This document shows, piece by piece, positions 39,301-49,925 of a DNA stretch of 64,000 nt. Each line of letters opens with the position of its first letter. Position 1 is the stretch's first letter. Location of the stretch: the NCBI GenBank assembly GCA_023678885.1, contig CM042986.1:1302001-1366000 (forward strand), given 5' to 3'. Below the pieces are notes generated by a model. That model made no database searches and had not been told where the DNA came from. It worked only from the letters and a program-made list of their open reading frames with translations. Source of the DNA: Pogostemon cablin. Taxonomy: Eukaryota; Streptophyta; Magnoliopsida; Lamiales; Lamiaceae. A program made the translations under genes and the position numbers.

Positions 39301-40337
39301 TCTTATCAGCACATGGCCTGGTTACGGAGACATATCATCCTAACAAGCGCTTCAAGCTCTCACCTGTGGATCCCAGCAATGATGATCCTCAAGCAGAACC
39401 CAACAACGTACATAGGGAAAATGGTGATTTTAATTTACACGATGATGTTGATGCCTCTGGAGAGGATTCTCAAGGAAATGAAATTTTCAAAATAAATTTC
39501 GGCGACTTGTCTGCAGAGTTGAAGGTCCGGAAATAAATATTTTTACCCTTGTACCTATGGTATTGAATTGACACAGTTTATTTGCTTGTTTTCTTTTGCA
39601 GACAGAAGAACAAAAGTCATTGAGCAGGAGTAACTATACTTCTCGATTTCTTGTTCGGAGGGAAGTTCTTCAGGGAAGAAAGAGGATTTTATGCACACAT
39701 GCTCAGTATTCCGTAGATGGATCCACTCGAGAGACTGATTCAAACGTCTCATCACCCAAGGTACGTACTCAATGTGAACCAAACACTTCCTAGAGTTATT
39801 ATCCGTTATGCAACTTTATGTTCAATGGGGCATCTTAGGCATTTTTCAGTTTGCCAACTGAGACACTGAATGACATTTGCAAGTTAAAACTTAACTAAAA
39901 CACTCTCCAATTATGTATTGCCTTCAATGTTTTACATTGGAATATTAATATCTCTGCAGGCTGCAGGAAATGCACAGCCAAGCTCATTTAGAAAAAGTGA
40001 TGATACTCCCGCCATAGACTCCTCTGGATCACCATTGCATGCTAAAGTTGTAAAGATTCGAGACGAGGAAGCAGGAGCCCTCGATGTCGAAAAATCCAGA
40101 GAGGAAGACAATGTGAGATCATGTGAAGAAATATTGCACAATCTGGAAACTGCAGCTGAAAAGGCACTGCAACTGTTTTGCAGATTAGAAACTGTGAATT
40201 TGGGAGATGAGAAATCAAAGAGCTTAAGATCTCAGCTGTATGCTAATGGAGCAAAGATTATTCCTTCAATAGAAAAGAAACTTCAAGCAATAGCCAAATT
40301 ACTGCAGCCATCAAGCAGTTTCCAGAGAGATGAATAA
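33324..40337 (+). CDS. large WD40-repeat protein of the WDR62/MAPKBP1 type
   Basis: Twenty coding exons from 33324-33377 (MKNKKRTRIRSKSHAPQN) to 39960-40337, assembled in phase into 1072 residues. Other exons: 33484-33702, 34151-34259, 34381-34752, 34852-34907, 35393-35618, 35689-35744, 35873-36119, 36208-36371, 36498-36640, 36721-36822, 37107-37242, 37402-37488, 37554-37715, 38186-38515, 38674-38825, 38901-39025, 39310-39524 and 39602-39760. The first about 640 residues form WD40 repeats with landmarks also seen in animal WDR62/MAPKBP1 (YIAGCVVVLYD, SGHQPAVLVWD, SYGVACMALSADGKYLVSTG, VGADGCIFVWKLP). The C-terminal third is low-complexity, ending in a helical, Leu-rich segment. Animal relatives are spindle-pole and JNK scaffolds; the plant role is unproven. 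The intron after 35618 is GC-AG. A counterpart from memory is At3g09080. Confidence 0.92.
35619..35688 (+). other. GC-AG intron in the WD40 gene
   Basis: The intron begins GCAAGT and ends TTTTGCAG. Only this donor keeps the frame (KL then VVYDDHSLCIWN). The nearby GTAACA donor four bases on would give an in-frame stop in the next exon. GC-AG introns are a known minor class with this strong GCAAGT consensus. Confidence 0.85.
37258..37274 (+). repeat. 17-base poly-G tract in an intron
   Basis: An uninterrupted run of 17 G residues followed by TGGGAG lies just 15 bases after the donor of the intron at 37243. It could form a G-quadruplex in RNA, or be a polymorphic or sequencing-prone homopolymer. 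Confidence 0.85.
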
Positions 40338-43300
40338 GGTAAAAATTATGTACTGCTTTAGAGGGATTATTATGATAAAAATAAAAATCTATATACCTAA
40401 ATAATTCAAGAAGATTATTTTAAATATTCATAACCTTTTTTTTCCTTACAGGAAAAGCTTTGGTTGGTATTCATAATGAAATTTGCAAAGTCGCAAATTG
40501 CTAGTCGTGCTCTTGTAGAAATTATGATGGGTTTGGGCCACAATAGACCATTAGCTTCCTGGGCCTGCAATATTAGGCCCTGATTTTGTTGTGGGCTTAT
40601 TATCTTCTCATTCACATAAGTACTAATAGCAGGCCTGTCAATTATTTATCTGCCAATTATTTATACTACATTTGTCTCTACCATATATTTTTCAATTTTT
40701 ATTTTGGTTAAAAAGGGGGTCTTCCCACTGCCTTTGTTCTTCACAATAGAAGAAAAAGGAAGTTCAATGCAAACATCATCAAATTCCATCAAAGCCAAAA
40801 AGAGAAGCAAAGAATTTAGTCTTTTTCATGTAGGCTCGAGGTTTCTCTCTCCCTCACATCAATGATGACTTTATAAACAAATTTATTACGTTATTTTTTT
40901 TTTAAAAAAAAAAGGAAATTAAAGAGATGAATCTAAAAAGCAAAAGCCTCTCTCTTTGCTTTTATCTCAAACCTTTGAAAATTCATTAACAGTGATGATT
41001 TTCATGCAATTCTAATGTAAAGAAGTGCACCAAAAGCACTTTTTCTTATTTATTTGGAATCATGTAGTAACTCTAGAAACATTCATAATGATCAGCTAAA
41101 GATCTGTTTGGAATATTTGTGAATCCCCAAGAAAGAACTATATATATTCTATGCCTAGAAATCTCATCCTTTGTCTTGCTTTAGTAACATGCCAAACCCA
41201 ATATCCTTTCTTGGGATTCCTTCACTCGCACTATATACATTCATGCTGTGAGATTAAAAATTTTAAAATTAAAATTTATTAATCTATGAGTTCTTGGGTG
41301 GAATCTTTGGAATTATAGAGTTAATGTGTAGATTTAATAGGCTAAAACCTTATGTGTTATGACATTTGATCTCCAATAATCTTGATTTGTGGAATGTCAA
41401 GATATTAATCATGAAATTCTGTCGGAAGCCCGTGGAATTAAATAAACTTCCCGATAATGATTCTATGAAACTAATTTATTTTATTTTAATGAAAAACAAT
41501 CAATTGGTCTCAAGAGTTATAGGCATCACTATAAATATCACTATTTATGTTCATTTTGCATTTCATTTCACCACTACATGTGATTTATAATCTATATAAT
41601 TGGATTCCACTTATTAGTCTAATAAACTCTATGTATGATAAGTTGAGAATAAACCTTTTCAAGTTGAGACTAAGTATGATATTTGTATTAAAACTAATTA
41701 ATTTGCTTTTATGAATCACCTTCCTTCAATCCCAACTACATTTTAGCATCTTTATATTTGCAAGTACTCACTCTATTCCATTTATTCTTTTTTTACATTT
41801 CATAAAAAAAATAAAAAAATTATACAACCTTGAAGATAATAAATAATTTAGTAAAAGAAATTAGGCTATAACTATATGTTACACTCCACATGTGCTTTTA
41901 CCTTTATAGACTAGGATCGATGAAAACAATTAGGTTATGAATAGCCAATTTTTGGTCCAAAATGAAGGCTTCTTTTATAGTGGGTTATCATTAATAAATA
42001 TAAGTACCATGTTCTTTATTAGAAAATATGCATTTGAATGGTGAAGGGTCTATATCAAGGGTCCAATTTTTAATTTAAAATTATTGAGGATTTTTTCCCC
42101 TTAATTATCCAGGTAAGAATACATATATACCTAGGCTAATCCACTTTGATATACGTTTTAAAAATGTTATGATCATGTGAAAAATAAAATATTATCATAT
42201 GAATATATGAAAACATAGATGTTCTCAGAGTGCAATTGCAAAATTATAAAAAAAATATTTAATTATTATTTTAACATACTCATACATACATGTTTATTTT
42301 ATTGAATGTCAACTTGATTTTTTATTTTTTTCAAAGAGTGCTTAATTATTTGACATTCTAACCATTTAACTATAACTAGCGTTTAAAATGGTTTCACGCG
42401 AATTAAAAAGAATGATTTAATTCATTTAAACCTTTTAATATCTAAGTCACCTTAAAAAATAAGGGAGGATATATTTATTGGATAAAATTGCGTGATTCGG
42501 GCGCAACGGTGCGTCCAGATTTAACGACCTCAAAAAATTATATCCTTTAGTATAGTATAAAAATTTATACTTTTAATATTTTTTAAAAATATATTTTTCT
42601 TACTCAAACATTAATATCATTTATATTTAAATCGACTTTTTCATTAAAAAAATAATACAAAATATATATTGTGCACCTGCCCTGCCCTAAGAACAACTCA
42701 TATTTGCAAAAAGAACAATAACAAACTATGATTAATGATCCCCAGGATTGGAAATTATTGTTCCAATTAGAGGCATATAAAAAGGAGAATAACTTAGGGA
42801 CAGGAATATAATTACAGGAATATGATTGTGATTATGGATAATGATATTAATATAGGCCCTAATATAAAACATCATTATTAGATATAATTAATGGCTACCA
42901 AGATTTATGTGGAGCATAGAGGCGCACGCGTGACCTTAATTAATTACATGATTATTTTACCACATACAATACTATATTAGTATTATATTAATAAATGCAA
43001 CAATCCAAAATATTTTGAAACGTTCATGATAAAATAAAAACATTGAATAACCATATATGTACCAAATAATTAAGCTTTTATATATTTATTTATTAATAAA
43101 AGTATAAGTTCCCAAATACGTAATTTTAATTTGATCCGGCGTGTCTGACCAGAACTTAGCTAGGGGAGTTTAATTATTTCCTAATTCCAAGAATGAGAAT
43201 ATTATAGTATTAATTAATTAATCAACTATAAAGGCTGCTAGTACTTGAACATTCCATGATTAAATTAATTAGATAGTATATTTAAATATTGAAATCATTC

Positions 43301-46300
43301 AAAATTTGAAAGTGCTAGATATTCAATTTTTTTTTTAAAGTTAATGATCAGAGCAAAACGTGAGATCGTACGTTTTATTTTATTAATTATTATTTTTTAA
43401 ATATTATCATTTATTTTTATTAAAAATAGTACTCCTACTCTATTTATATTTCGCATTGTTTATATAATACGTTCCTTTAATAATTACTATCATTTTTAAT
43501 CAATTTGGTGTAACTTTTTATTACAGTATTTTCATTCTTCTCAAGGAACATTTATAGATGATCTCACAATAGTTATTGCCTTATTATTTACCATCTTCTT
43601 TATTCCCATGTAAATATATATAGCTTTTTTTTTATACCAATCACTGATAATGTTTCTCAAGATGTCTAGTAAAAAAAAATTAAAATTAAAATATAAATGC
43701 ATAGATAGGTAAATAAAATATTAATAAGAAAACTTACTGTAGCCTAGAAAATGGCAAAAGAATCCATGCATGCAAGTAAATATAGTGCATAGATACTCAG
43801 AATTAATTAAAGAAATGGTAGTTTAATTATTTGTATATTTAGTGTGTGCATGAGAGAGAATCCTGATTAAGTTAATCTATTCCATCTGAAAAGAAGATTT
43901 GTTATTTCAGAGCTTACACAATATCTTAAAATATACTACTCCACTAGATTACTATACACCACGTTATGATATTTAATTTTTTTCCATTTAATATGTATTT
44001 CATTAATTCAATATTTCTTTTGTTGTTATTTGCACTCAAACCCCTTTTACCTTTCAAACAAAAATATCCATGGCTAGTTTTAATAATGAAATCATTAAAT
44101 CCCATATTATATTTAATCGATATATATTAATATTATGGATTTAAAAAACGACACCATAATATGATATATACATACATATAATTAAATCACATAAAAATTA
44201 AATAATACTTATATGACTTACAGAGCATCACCTTTATGTCTACTTCCATACACATCAACTGTCTACATGTATACATGATATACATCTTTGATAATTCTAC
44301 ATGATTTTTGTAAAAAAAAAAAATTATTACCATTATATTTATAATTCCTGATTTTTCCCTTCATAGATCAGTACTACTGAGTCACTGAATCTCTCAGTAA
44401 ATGGGCCATCTTGATTTCAAAAGTGAGACCAAATGGGCCATGTGGCCCATATTTATCGAATTTCGGGAACGTCGGCCCGGATTTATTCAACGGCCCACGA
44501 AAAGTACTTTAGCATAATTTAAATAAAAAATTGCTAAAAAAAAAAAAGAATTAAAGAGTTCAATTAATTTTTTTAAAAAATAAATCTGGGGGTTTATATT
44601 CATAAAATTCATTAATAAAATTTTTATTAGTCCGATTAAACCAAAATTAATGTTTTAATTATTAATATACTATAAATAGCTAGATGTTGTATGTTAATCG
44701 AAAGCTAGTTAGTAGTACTAAACATATGAAACTAAAAATTAACAATACTCCCATTTTATAAATACATATTATACATCGGACGTAATAATATTTAACGGAC
44801 ATTATCAAACGAGCAACATCTTTTTAATAACAGGCCATATGAATAATGTATAATGTGATTAAAAATACTAAGATAATAATCAAAACTCAGTATTTGTAAT
44901 TTATAACCCACTAATTTCAGTGATATTAATTAAGAATCAATGAATCTCCTAGTAAATAAATAAAAATTGGAAAAATACTATAAAGTGAGTATTTACATAT
45001 GTATATACACGAGGGGATCACTCGAGTAATAATAATATTTCCATTGTGAGCTCTAAGGACCACCAAATCTAACTTTAATTGGTTGCCTTGATTAATTTAA
45101 ATTGATTAATTGTCCAAGGTTACATAATTAAACATTCTCTTTATTTAATTTTTTTTTGAAATAGTAAATTCCACGAATAAATTCTAAAATAGTTTTATGT
45201 TTTCGTTGGTAATGGAATAAAAAGCAAAATGTAACGTCGTAATTGGCAGGGTTATATCTTTTTCCTCAGACACAAGATTTGGACTTATTTAGACAAACAT
45301 GTCCCTACTTTCCTTCATTCCTTTTGCTCATATTTCACATCTTCATTTAAAAATACAAATAATTATATCAATATAACCTATATCCAATTAAAAAAAATTA
45401 AGATAATTGGTGTGGTAAAGGATTGAACATAGTGCAATTTTACTCCAATAAATTTTTGTGGAAAATGCAATAATTTCGAACTCAAAAGGGCATTATTTTT
45501 TACAGTTGTTAATTTTGATTAATCAATTGATCTTCTTCTAAGTAGCCGTTTACTAAGCACAATAATGAAGGGGGAAAAGCTAGTATTCTTTTCATTGATT
45601 TCCCTTTTTTATTTCGAACTCAAAATTAGTTAGCACTATAAACATTGGACCAAGCATGCACCCGATTCGGAATAGTCAGTTCTGCATTCCATAAAATTAG
45701 AATCCAAAATCGAAATCGAATATGTTCTTGGGCGATTCCGAATTCTCTTTTAAAAACTTCAAAATTGATTTTTTGAAAAAAGAAAAGCAAACCACCGGTT
45801 TGTAATTGAGAAACTAGAATCGAATCGAAATATATTCGGTTTCGGTTTCATTTTGGACAATTTTGAAACAGCCGATTCTCCAATTCAAATCACCTTCAGA
45901 TTAAAATGTACATATCTCACAAGTAAATATAAAAAAAATTAATATACGTACTATTTTGTAATTTACTTAAAATGTATATTTATTGCTCACATTATCAGAT
46001 TACTTAACATGTTGGTATTAGTATTATCAATGTGAAAATAGCATGAAAGTGATAAATGAGAAAGTGTTAACAAAAATATAAAAAAAAAACATCGAAAAGA
46101 TGTAACTTGATTTTTGGCGGAAAATGCAAAAGAGATTATAAAAGAAAGCCCCAAACCTCAAAAAGGAAAAGTGGGAGGGAGGAATTTTTTAAAAAAATAT
46201 TAAAAGAAATTATTATTTATAAAATAAAAAATATTATTAAAAAAAAAAAGTAAAGAAAGCGATTTGAGAATGGAACACATTCAGAGTTGAGGGGGAGGGG

Positions 46301-46427
46301 TGGGGTTGGGGGGTGAAGGCGTGATTTGCTTTTGCTTTTCCTCTCAGACAGGAATCTTTGAAAAATCGAAAGTCCCCTCCAAACACAGCTTAAACTAAAA
46401 TTAAAAACAATAAATAAATAAATAAAA

Positions 46428-46449
46428 TGTGTGTGTGTGTGTGTGTGTG
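46428..46449. repeat. (TG)11 microsatellite
   Basis: Eleven perfect TG units in intergenic DNA, directly preceded by short A/T-rich TAAA repeats. A likely polymorphic simple repeat. Confidence 0.95.
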
Positions 46450-47091
46450 AACATATGAAAATGGTTGTACACTTCTATTTTAACTTTTGGCTTTCTTTAT
46501 TTATATATGAAATTTGTTAGATGCTAGAAAACCTTTATATTTTGTCTAATGACTTTAAAATTAATTTCAAAACGAAAAAAATAAAAATAAAAAAGGCAAA
46601 GTATATATAGTATATGCAATAAAAGAACGAGGAAGTGTATACAAGAACTCAATCATCCAAATTTTTGAATATAAACTTGTTTGATGATATTAACACACGA
46701 TTTTTTTAGAACAAACTTTTATAACACAGTAGTTCTTTGTTGAACATTTTTCATTTACATCTATTATATTGTGACAATTTTAAAATATAAAAACACTCAA
46801 TATAATAATTTTATAATCTCTTCGTCCGTCGATAAGTCTCATTTTGTCATTTTTTACGTCTATTTTAATGTGTTTCAATTTTTTCAGAAATATGAGACTC
46901 ACACACATAACTAATACAATTAAAATATGAAATTGTTGAAATTGAGTTTCAGTTGTTTAATTAATACATATATTTTATTTTTCTGTTAAAAAAAGTAAGA
47001 GAGTATAATATATTAATGTATAAGATGTGGAGTAATGAGACACACAAGACCACAAGTTCATTTGGTTGAGGTTGATGAATGATGATGCAAT

Positions 47092-47370
47092 TGTTAAATG
47101 ACCACCTCCTCTAAAAGATTAAGCTAATAGAGAAATATATCGTTTAATACTTAATCAAGTCACACTCTAACACGCCCCCTCACATGCAGGAGGAGAATTT
47201 TTACTTCAAGCCTTGCATGTGGAATTTTCTTATTAAATGGGTAGCGGCGAGGTTCGAGACCTTTGTTAACCATGAGCTCTGATACCATATTAAATTATAC
47301 AACTCTAAGTTTAACATTTTAAATAAAATGTTCGTTTAACATAGTACCAACTTAATCAAGTCACACACAA
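47092..47370 (-). mobile_element. TRIM (miniature terminal-repeat retrotransposon)
   Basis: Read on the minus strand: a diverged LTR (about 47370-47288) ending ATTTAATA is followed directly by TGGTATCAGAGC (47287-47276), a perfect 12-base primer-binding site for initiator tRNA-Met. A non-coding interior of about 100 bases comes next, then a polypurine tract (GTGAGGGGGCG). A second LTR starts TGTTAGAGTGTGACTTGATTAAG at 47172 and ends ATTTAACA at 47092. The LTRs share TGTGACTTGATTAAGT, TTAAACGA and their 3' ends. With LTRs near 80 bases and no gag or pol, this is a TRIM. The LTRs are old and the outer boundaries approximate. Confidence 0.72.
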
Positions 47371-47734
47371 GAAATAAAGAACACTTACTAAATATATTAC
47401 ATATGAAAAATAAAACAAAAACAAGACAAGGATTTAATTATATATATTAATATATATGTATAATATTTGGTTGTATGTCTTATTTTGCATATTTCTCAAT
47501 CTGAGTTTTTAAGGATTGTAAGTGAAAGAAAATATAGAAAGATTGCTATCCAAACTCCAAAGTATCCCAATCGAAATAAAGAAAAAGCATCCAAAGGAAA
47601 AGCAGAAAAAGAGAATTTATTATATTTATACAACCGAATTTTTCTGTCCTTTCTCTCTCCTCTTTCCTTCTTTATTTCTTGCCCCCTTTCTCTCTCCTCC
47701 CTCCCCCCTCTTTAATTCCCTTTTCCCCCTCCAA

Positions 47735-47754
47735 CAACACACACACACACACAC
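47735..47754. repeat. (AC)n microsatellite in the leader region
   Basis: About ten AC units inside a pyrimidine-rich stretch (47641-47825) that probably forms the transcription start region and 5' UTR of the OCTOPUS-like gene. Confidence 0.9.
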
Positions 47755-47827
47755 TCACACTCTCCCCGCTGAGCAGAACCCCCAAAGCAAACCACTTTCT
47801 CTCTCACGCACTCCACACCCTCCGACC

Positions 47828-47913
47828 ATGGCGCTTTCACACACATTGTGAGCTGCAATGGTGCTGTAGTTACTATCATGAGCGGGGGGTGCGGTGCATT
47901 CACTGATCTCTAA
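47828..47913 (+). promoter_or_regulatory. cluster of three upstream ORFs before the OCTOPUS-like start
   Basis: Three short complete ORFs sit within 91 bases of the main ATG: 47828-47851 (MALSHTL), 47858-47869 (MVL) and 47878-47913 (MSGGCGAFTDL). The last stops only five bases before the main start at 47919. If the transcript starts upstream of 47828, as the CT-rich leader suggests, they should lower or condition translation of the main ORF. The ORFs are read directly; the effect is inferred. Confidence 0.6.
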
Positions 47914-47918
47914 CGGTT

Positions 47919-49925
47919 ATGAATCCCACTTCTGCAGACCCAACAGCGCCTCCGCCTCCGCCGCCGCTGCAGCCGCCGCGGTCCTCATTCAGCTGCGACC
48001 GCCACCCCGACGAGCAATTCACCGGTTTCTGCCCTTCCTGCCTCTGCGAGCGCCTCACCACGCTAGATCAATCCTCCTCCAACACCCCCTCTTCCTCCCG
48101 CCGCCCTTCCTCCGCCTCCGCCGCAATTAAATCTCTCTTCTCGTCCAGCTCTAATAAACCCAACAACCTCCCCCTTCCACCCCCAAAACCCTCGAAACCT
48201 GCTTCGTTTATCCCTGAACTTCGTCGCACGAAGTCATTCTCTGCTTCGAAGAACGAAGCTTTAGGGCTTTCTTTCGAGCCCCAGAGAAAATCTTGTGATG
48301 TTAGAGTGAGAAACACTCTTTGGACGCTGTTTACACTCGACGAGGCCAATAAAAGTGGTCCTAATCCTAATAACAACAAGCCCACATCTGCTTCCTCTTC
48401 CTCCTCCCACCTAATTCACCAGAATAGCAAAAAAGCAGAATCTTTTGTAGCTAGTAAGCCCGTTTTCGAGGAAGTCGAGAATGAGGAGGATTCTAGAGAC
48501 CCTGGAGATTTAGAGGACACCATTGATTTCGTGGATGATGATGGGGATGAAATCAGGCCTGTTCAAGATTTCCATTTGGAGGGTTTGAGAAACGCTGTTG
48601 AGTTGAATTTGAATAGTGGTGAGATTGTAGAAGAAGACGTGTTGAGTGGTGGTAATTTGAAGCCTATGAAGGATCATATGGATCTCAGTACCCATGAAAA
48701 GAAGAGTTCTGGAGGAGGGTTTTGGTCTGCTGCTTCCATTTTTAGCAAGAAATGGCACACATGGAGGAGGAAACAGAAGATCAAGAAACAGAATAGTGGT
48801 GAAAACTTAGGCACATTGCCTGTGGAGAAGCCAATTTCCAGGCAGTATAGGGAGACTCAATCTGAGATTGCTGATTATGGCTATGGAAGAAGGTCTTGTG
48901 ATATTGATCCGAGGTTTTCACTCGATGCTGGAAGAATCAGCTTTGATGATCCAAGATATTCCTTTGATGAGCCTCGGGCTTCATGGGATGGCCATTTGAT
49001 TGGGAGGAGCTTTCCAAGAATGGCACCAATGGTCTCTGTTCTAGAGGATGCCCCAACTGTGCCCGTTTCGCGGTTCGATATGCAAATTCCTGTGGAGGAG
49101 CCACCGAGGAGCTCCACCACTGAGGAGGAGTGTGTGCCTGGAGGGTCATTACAGACTAAGGAGTACTACTTGGATTCCTCCTCTTCGAGGAGGAGGAAGA
49201 GTCTTGATAGGTCTAGTTCAATTAGGAAAACTGCAGCTGCTGTGGTTGCTGAGATTGATGAGCTGAAACTGGCATCCAATGCTAATGCTAAGGTTTCCCC
49301 AACCACAACTGATTACTCACATGGGGCTAAGGTGTTAGTAGGGGAAAGAGACTTGAGGGATTCAAATTCGAACTCTTTGAGAGATGATCTTTCTGAGACA
49401 TTTGAGTTGAGTAGTGGTCTTAGAGACATAAACTCTGTGATAGGCAATGGGGAAAGAAAGGAGTCGAAAAAGTCTAGGAGATGGAATTGGAGGATATGGG
49501 AGTTCATACAGAGGCGCAATAAGGACGAGGACGAGGAGGAGAAGTATAGTAGAGTGAATGGAGTGGAGAGGTGTTTATCTGAGTCTTGGCCAGAGTTGAG
49601 GAGAGAAGGGAGTGTAGATCATATAAGAGGTGGATTCAATCGAAGCATGTTTCGAAGCAACAGCAGTGTGAGCTGGAGAAACGCCAATCACTTTGGCAAT
49701 GTGAGGAAATCAGATGTGGAAATCAATGGACATGGGGGGAAGAAGAAGAATCATGAGTTGGTGTTGGAGAAGAACCGGAGTGCTCGGTATTCTCCCAACC
49801 ATTTCGACAACGGGCTGCTCCGATTCTACTTGACGCCTATGAGGAGCAGCCGGAGAGGAGGGCTCAACAAGATCAAGCCTTCCAACTCACACTCCATTGC
49901 AAGAAGTGTGTTGCGCCTCTACTGA
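47919..49925 (+). CDS. OCTOPUS-family (DUF740/UPF0503) membrane-associated protein
   Basis: Uninterrupted 668-residue ORF in one exon, as usual for the family. The N-terminus has a Pro run and a small Cys/His motif (CDRHPDEQFTGFCPSCLCERL). Then come Ser-rich regions, RKSCDVRVRNTLWTLFTLDE, a basic Trp-rich segment (KKWHTWRRKQKIKKQ) and the signature ISFDDPRYSFDEPRASWDG followed by RMAPMVSVLEDAP. A second Trp-rich motif (RRWNWRIWEFIQRR) lies near residue 515. The C-terminus is basic (SSRRGGLNKIKPSNSHSIAR). Arabidopsis OPS and its paralogues are polar plasma-membrane proteins that promote phloem (protophloem) differentiation. No transmembrane helix is seen; peripheral attachment is likely. From memory At3g09070 (OPS) and At2g38070 are the counterparts; I do not assign which. 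Length matches the family and the gene looks intact. Confidence 0.93.
   Translation: MNPTSADPTAPPPPPPLQPPRSSFSCDRHPDEQFTGFCPSCLCERLTTLDQSSSNTPSSSRRPSSASAAIKSLFSSSSNKPNNLPLPPPKPSKPASFIPELRRTKSFSASKNEALGLSFEPQRKSCDVRVRNTLWTLFTLDEANKSGPNPNNNKPTSASSSSSHLIHQNSKKAESFVASKPVFEEVENEEDSRDPGDLEDTIDFVDDDGDEIRPVQDFHLEGLRNAVELNLNSGEIVEEDVLSGGNLKPMKDHMDLSTHEKKSSGGGFWSAASIFSKKWHTWRRKQKIKKQNSGENLGTLPVEKPISRQYRETQSEIADYGYGRRSCDIDPRFSLDAGRISFDDPRYSFDEPRASWDGHLIGRSFPRMAPMVSVLEDAPTVPVSRFDMQIPVEEPPRSSTTEEECVPGGSLQTKEYYLDSSSSRRRKSLDRSSSIRKTAAAVVAEIDELKLASNANAKVSPTTTDYSHGAKVLVGERDLRDSNSNSLRDDLSETFELSSGLRDINSVIGNGERKESKKSRRWNWRIWEFIQRRNKDEDEEEKYSRVNGVERCLSESWPELRREGSVDHIRGGFNRSMFRSNSSVSWRNANHFGNVRKSDVEINGHGGKKKNHELVLEKNRSARYSPNHFDNGLLRFYLTPMRSSRRGGLNKIKPSNSHSIARSVLRLY

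Larger units (their letters stand above)
40338..47827. other. 7.5-kb gene-poor AT-rich block
   Basis: No coding sequence with family resemblance is found. Short ORFs here are chance. Contents: A/T-rich DNA with many poly-A/T runs, a G-rich stretch near 46281-46320, a (TG)11 microsatellite (46428-46449) and a TRIM retrotransposon (about 47092-47370). The promoter of the OCTOPUS-like gene follows, with a TATA-like run near 47618-47632 and a CT-rich leader. A diverged repeat rich in AATCGAAAT-like words lies at about 45670-45900. Confidence 0.55.

Noticed and set aside
40729..40870. Possible microRNA precursor or small gene after the WD40 gene
   Set aside because: No known mature miRNA sequence and no long complementary arms were found.
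47522..47851. 109-codon ORF over the CT- and CA-rich leader of the OCTOPUS-like gene
   Set aside because: It is simple-sequence translation (Leu, Ser, Pro, Thr-His runs) in the 5' leader.
47894..48130. ORF rich in Ala and Arg overlapping the OCTOPUS-like start in another frame
   Set aside because: Out-of-frame reading of the GC-rich 5' coding end; the DUF740 frame is supported along 668 codons.
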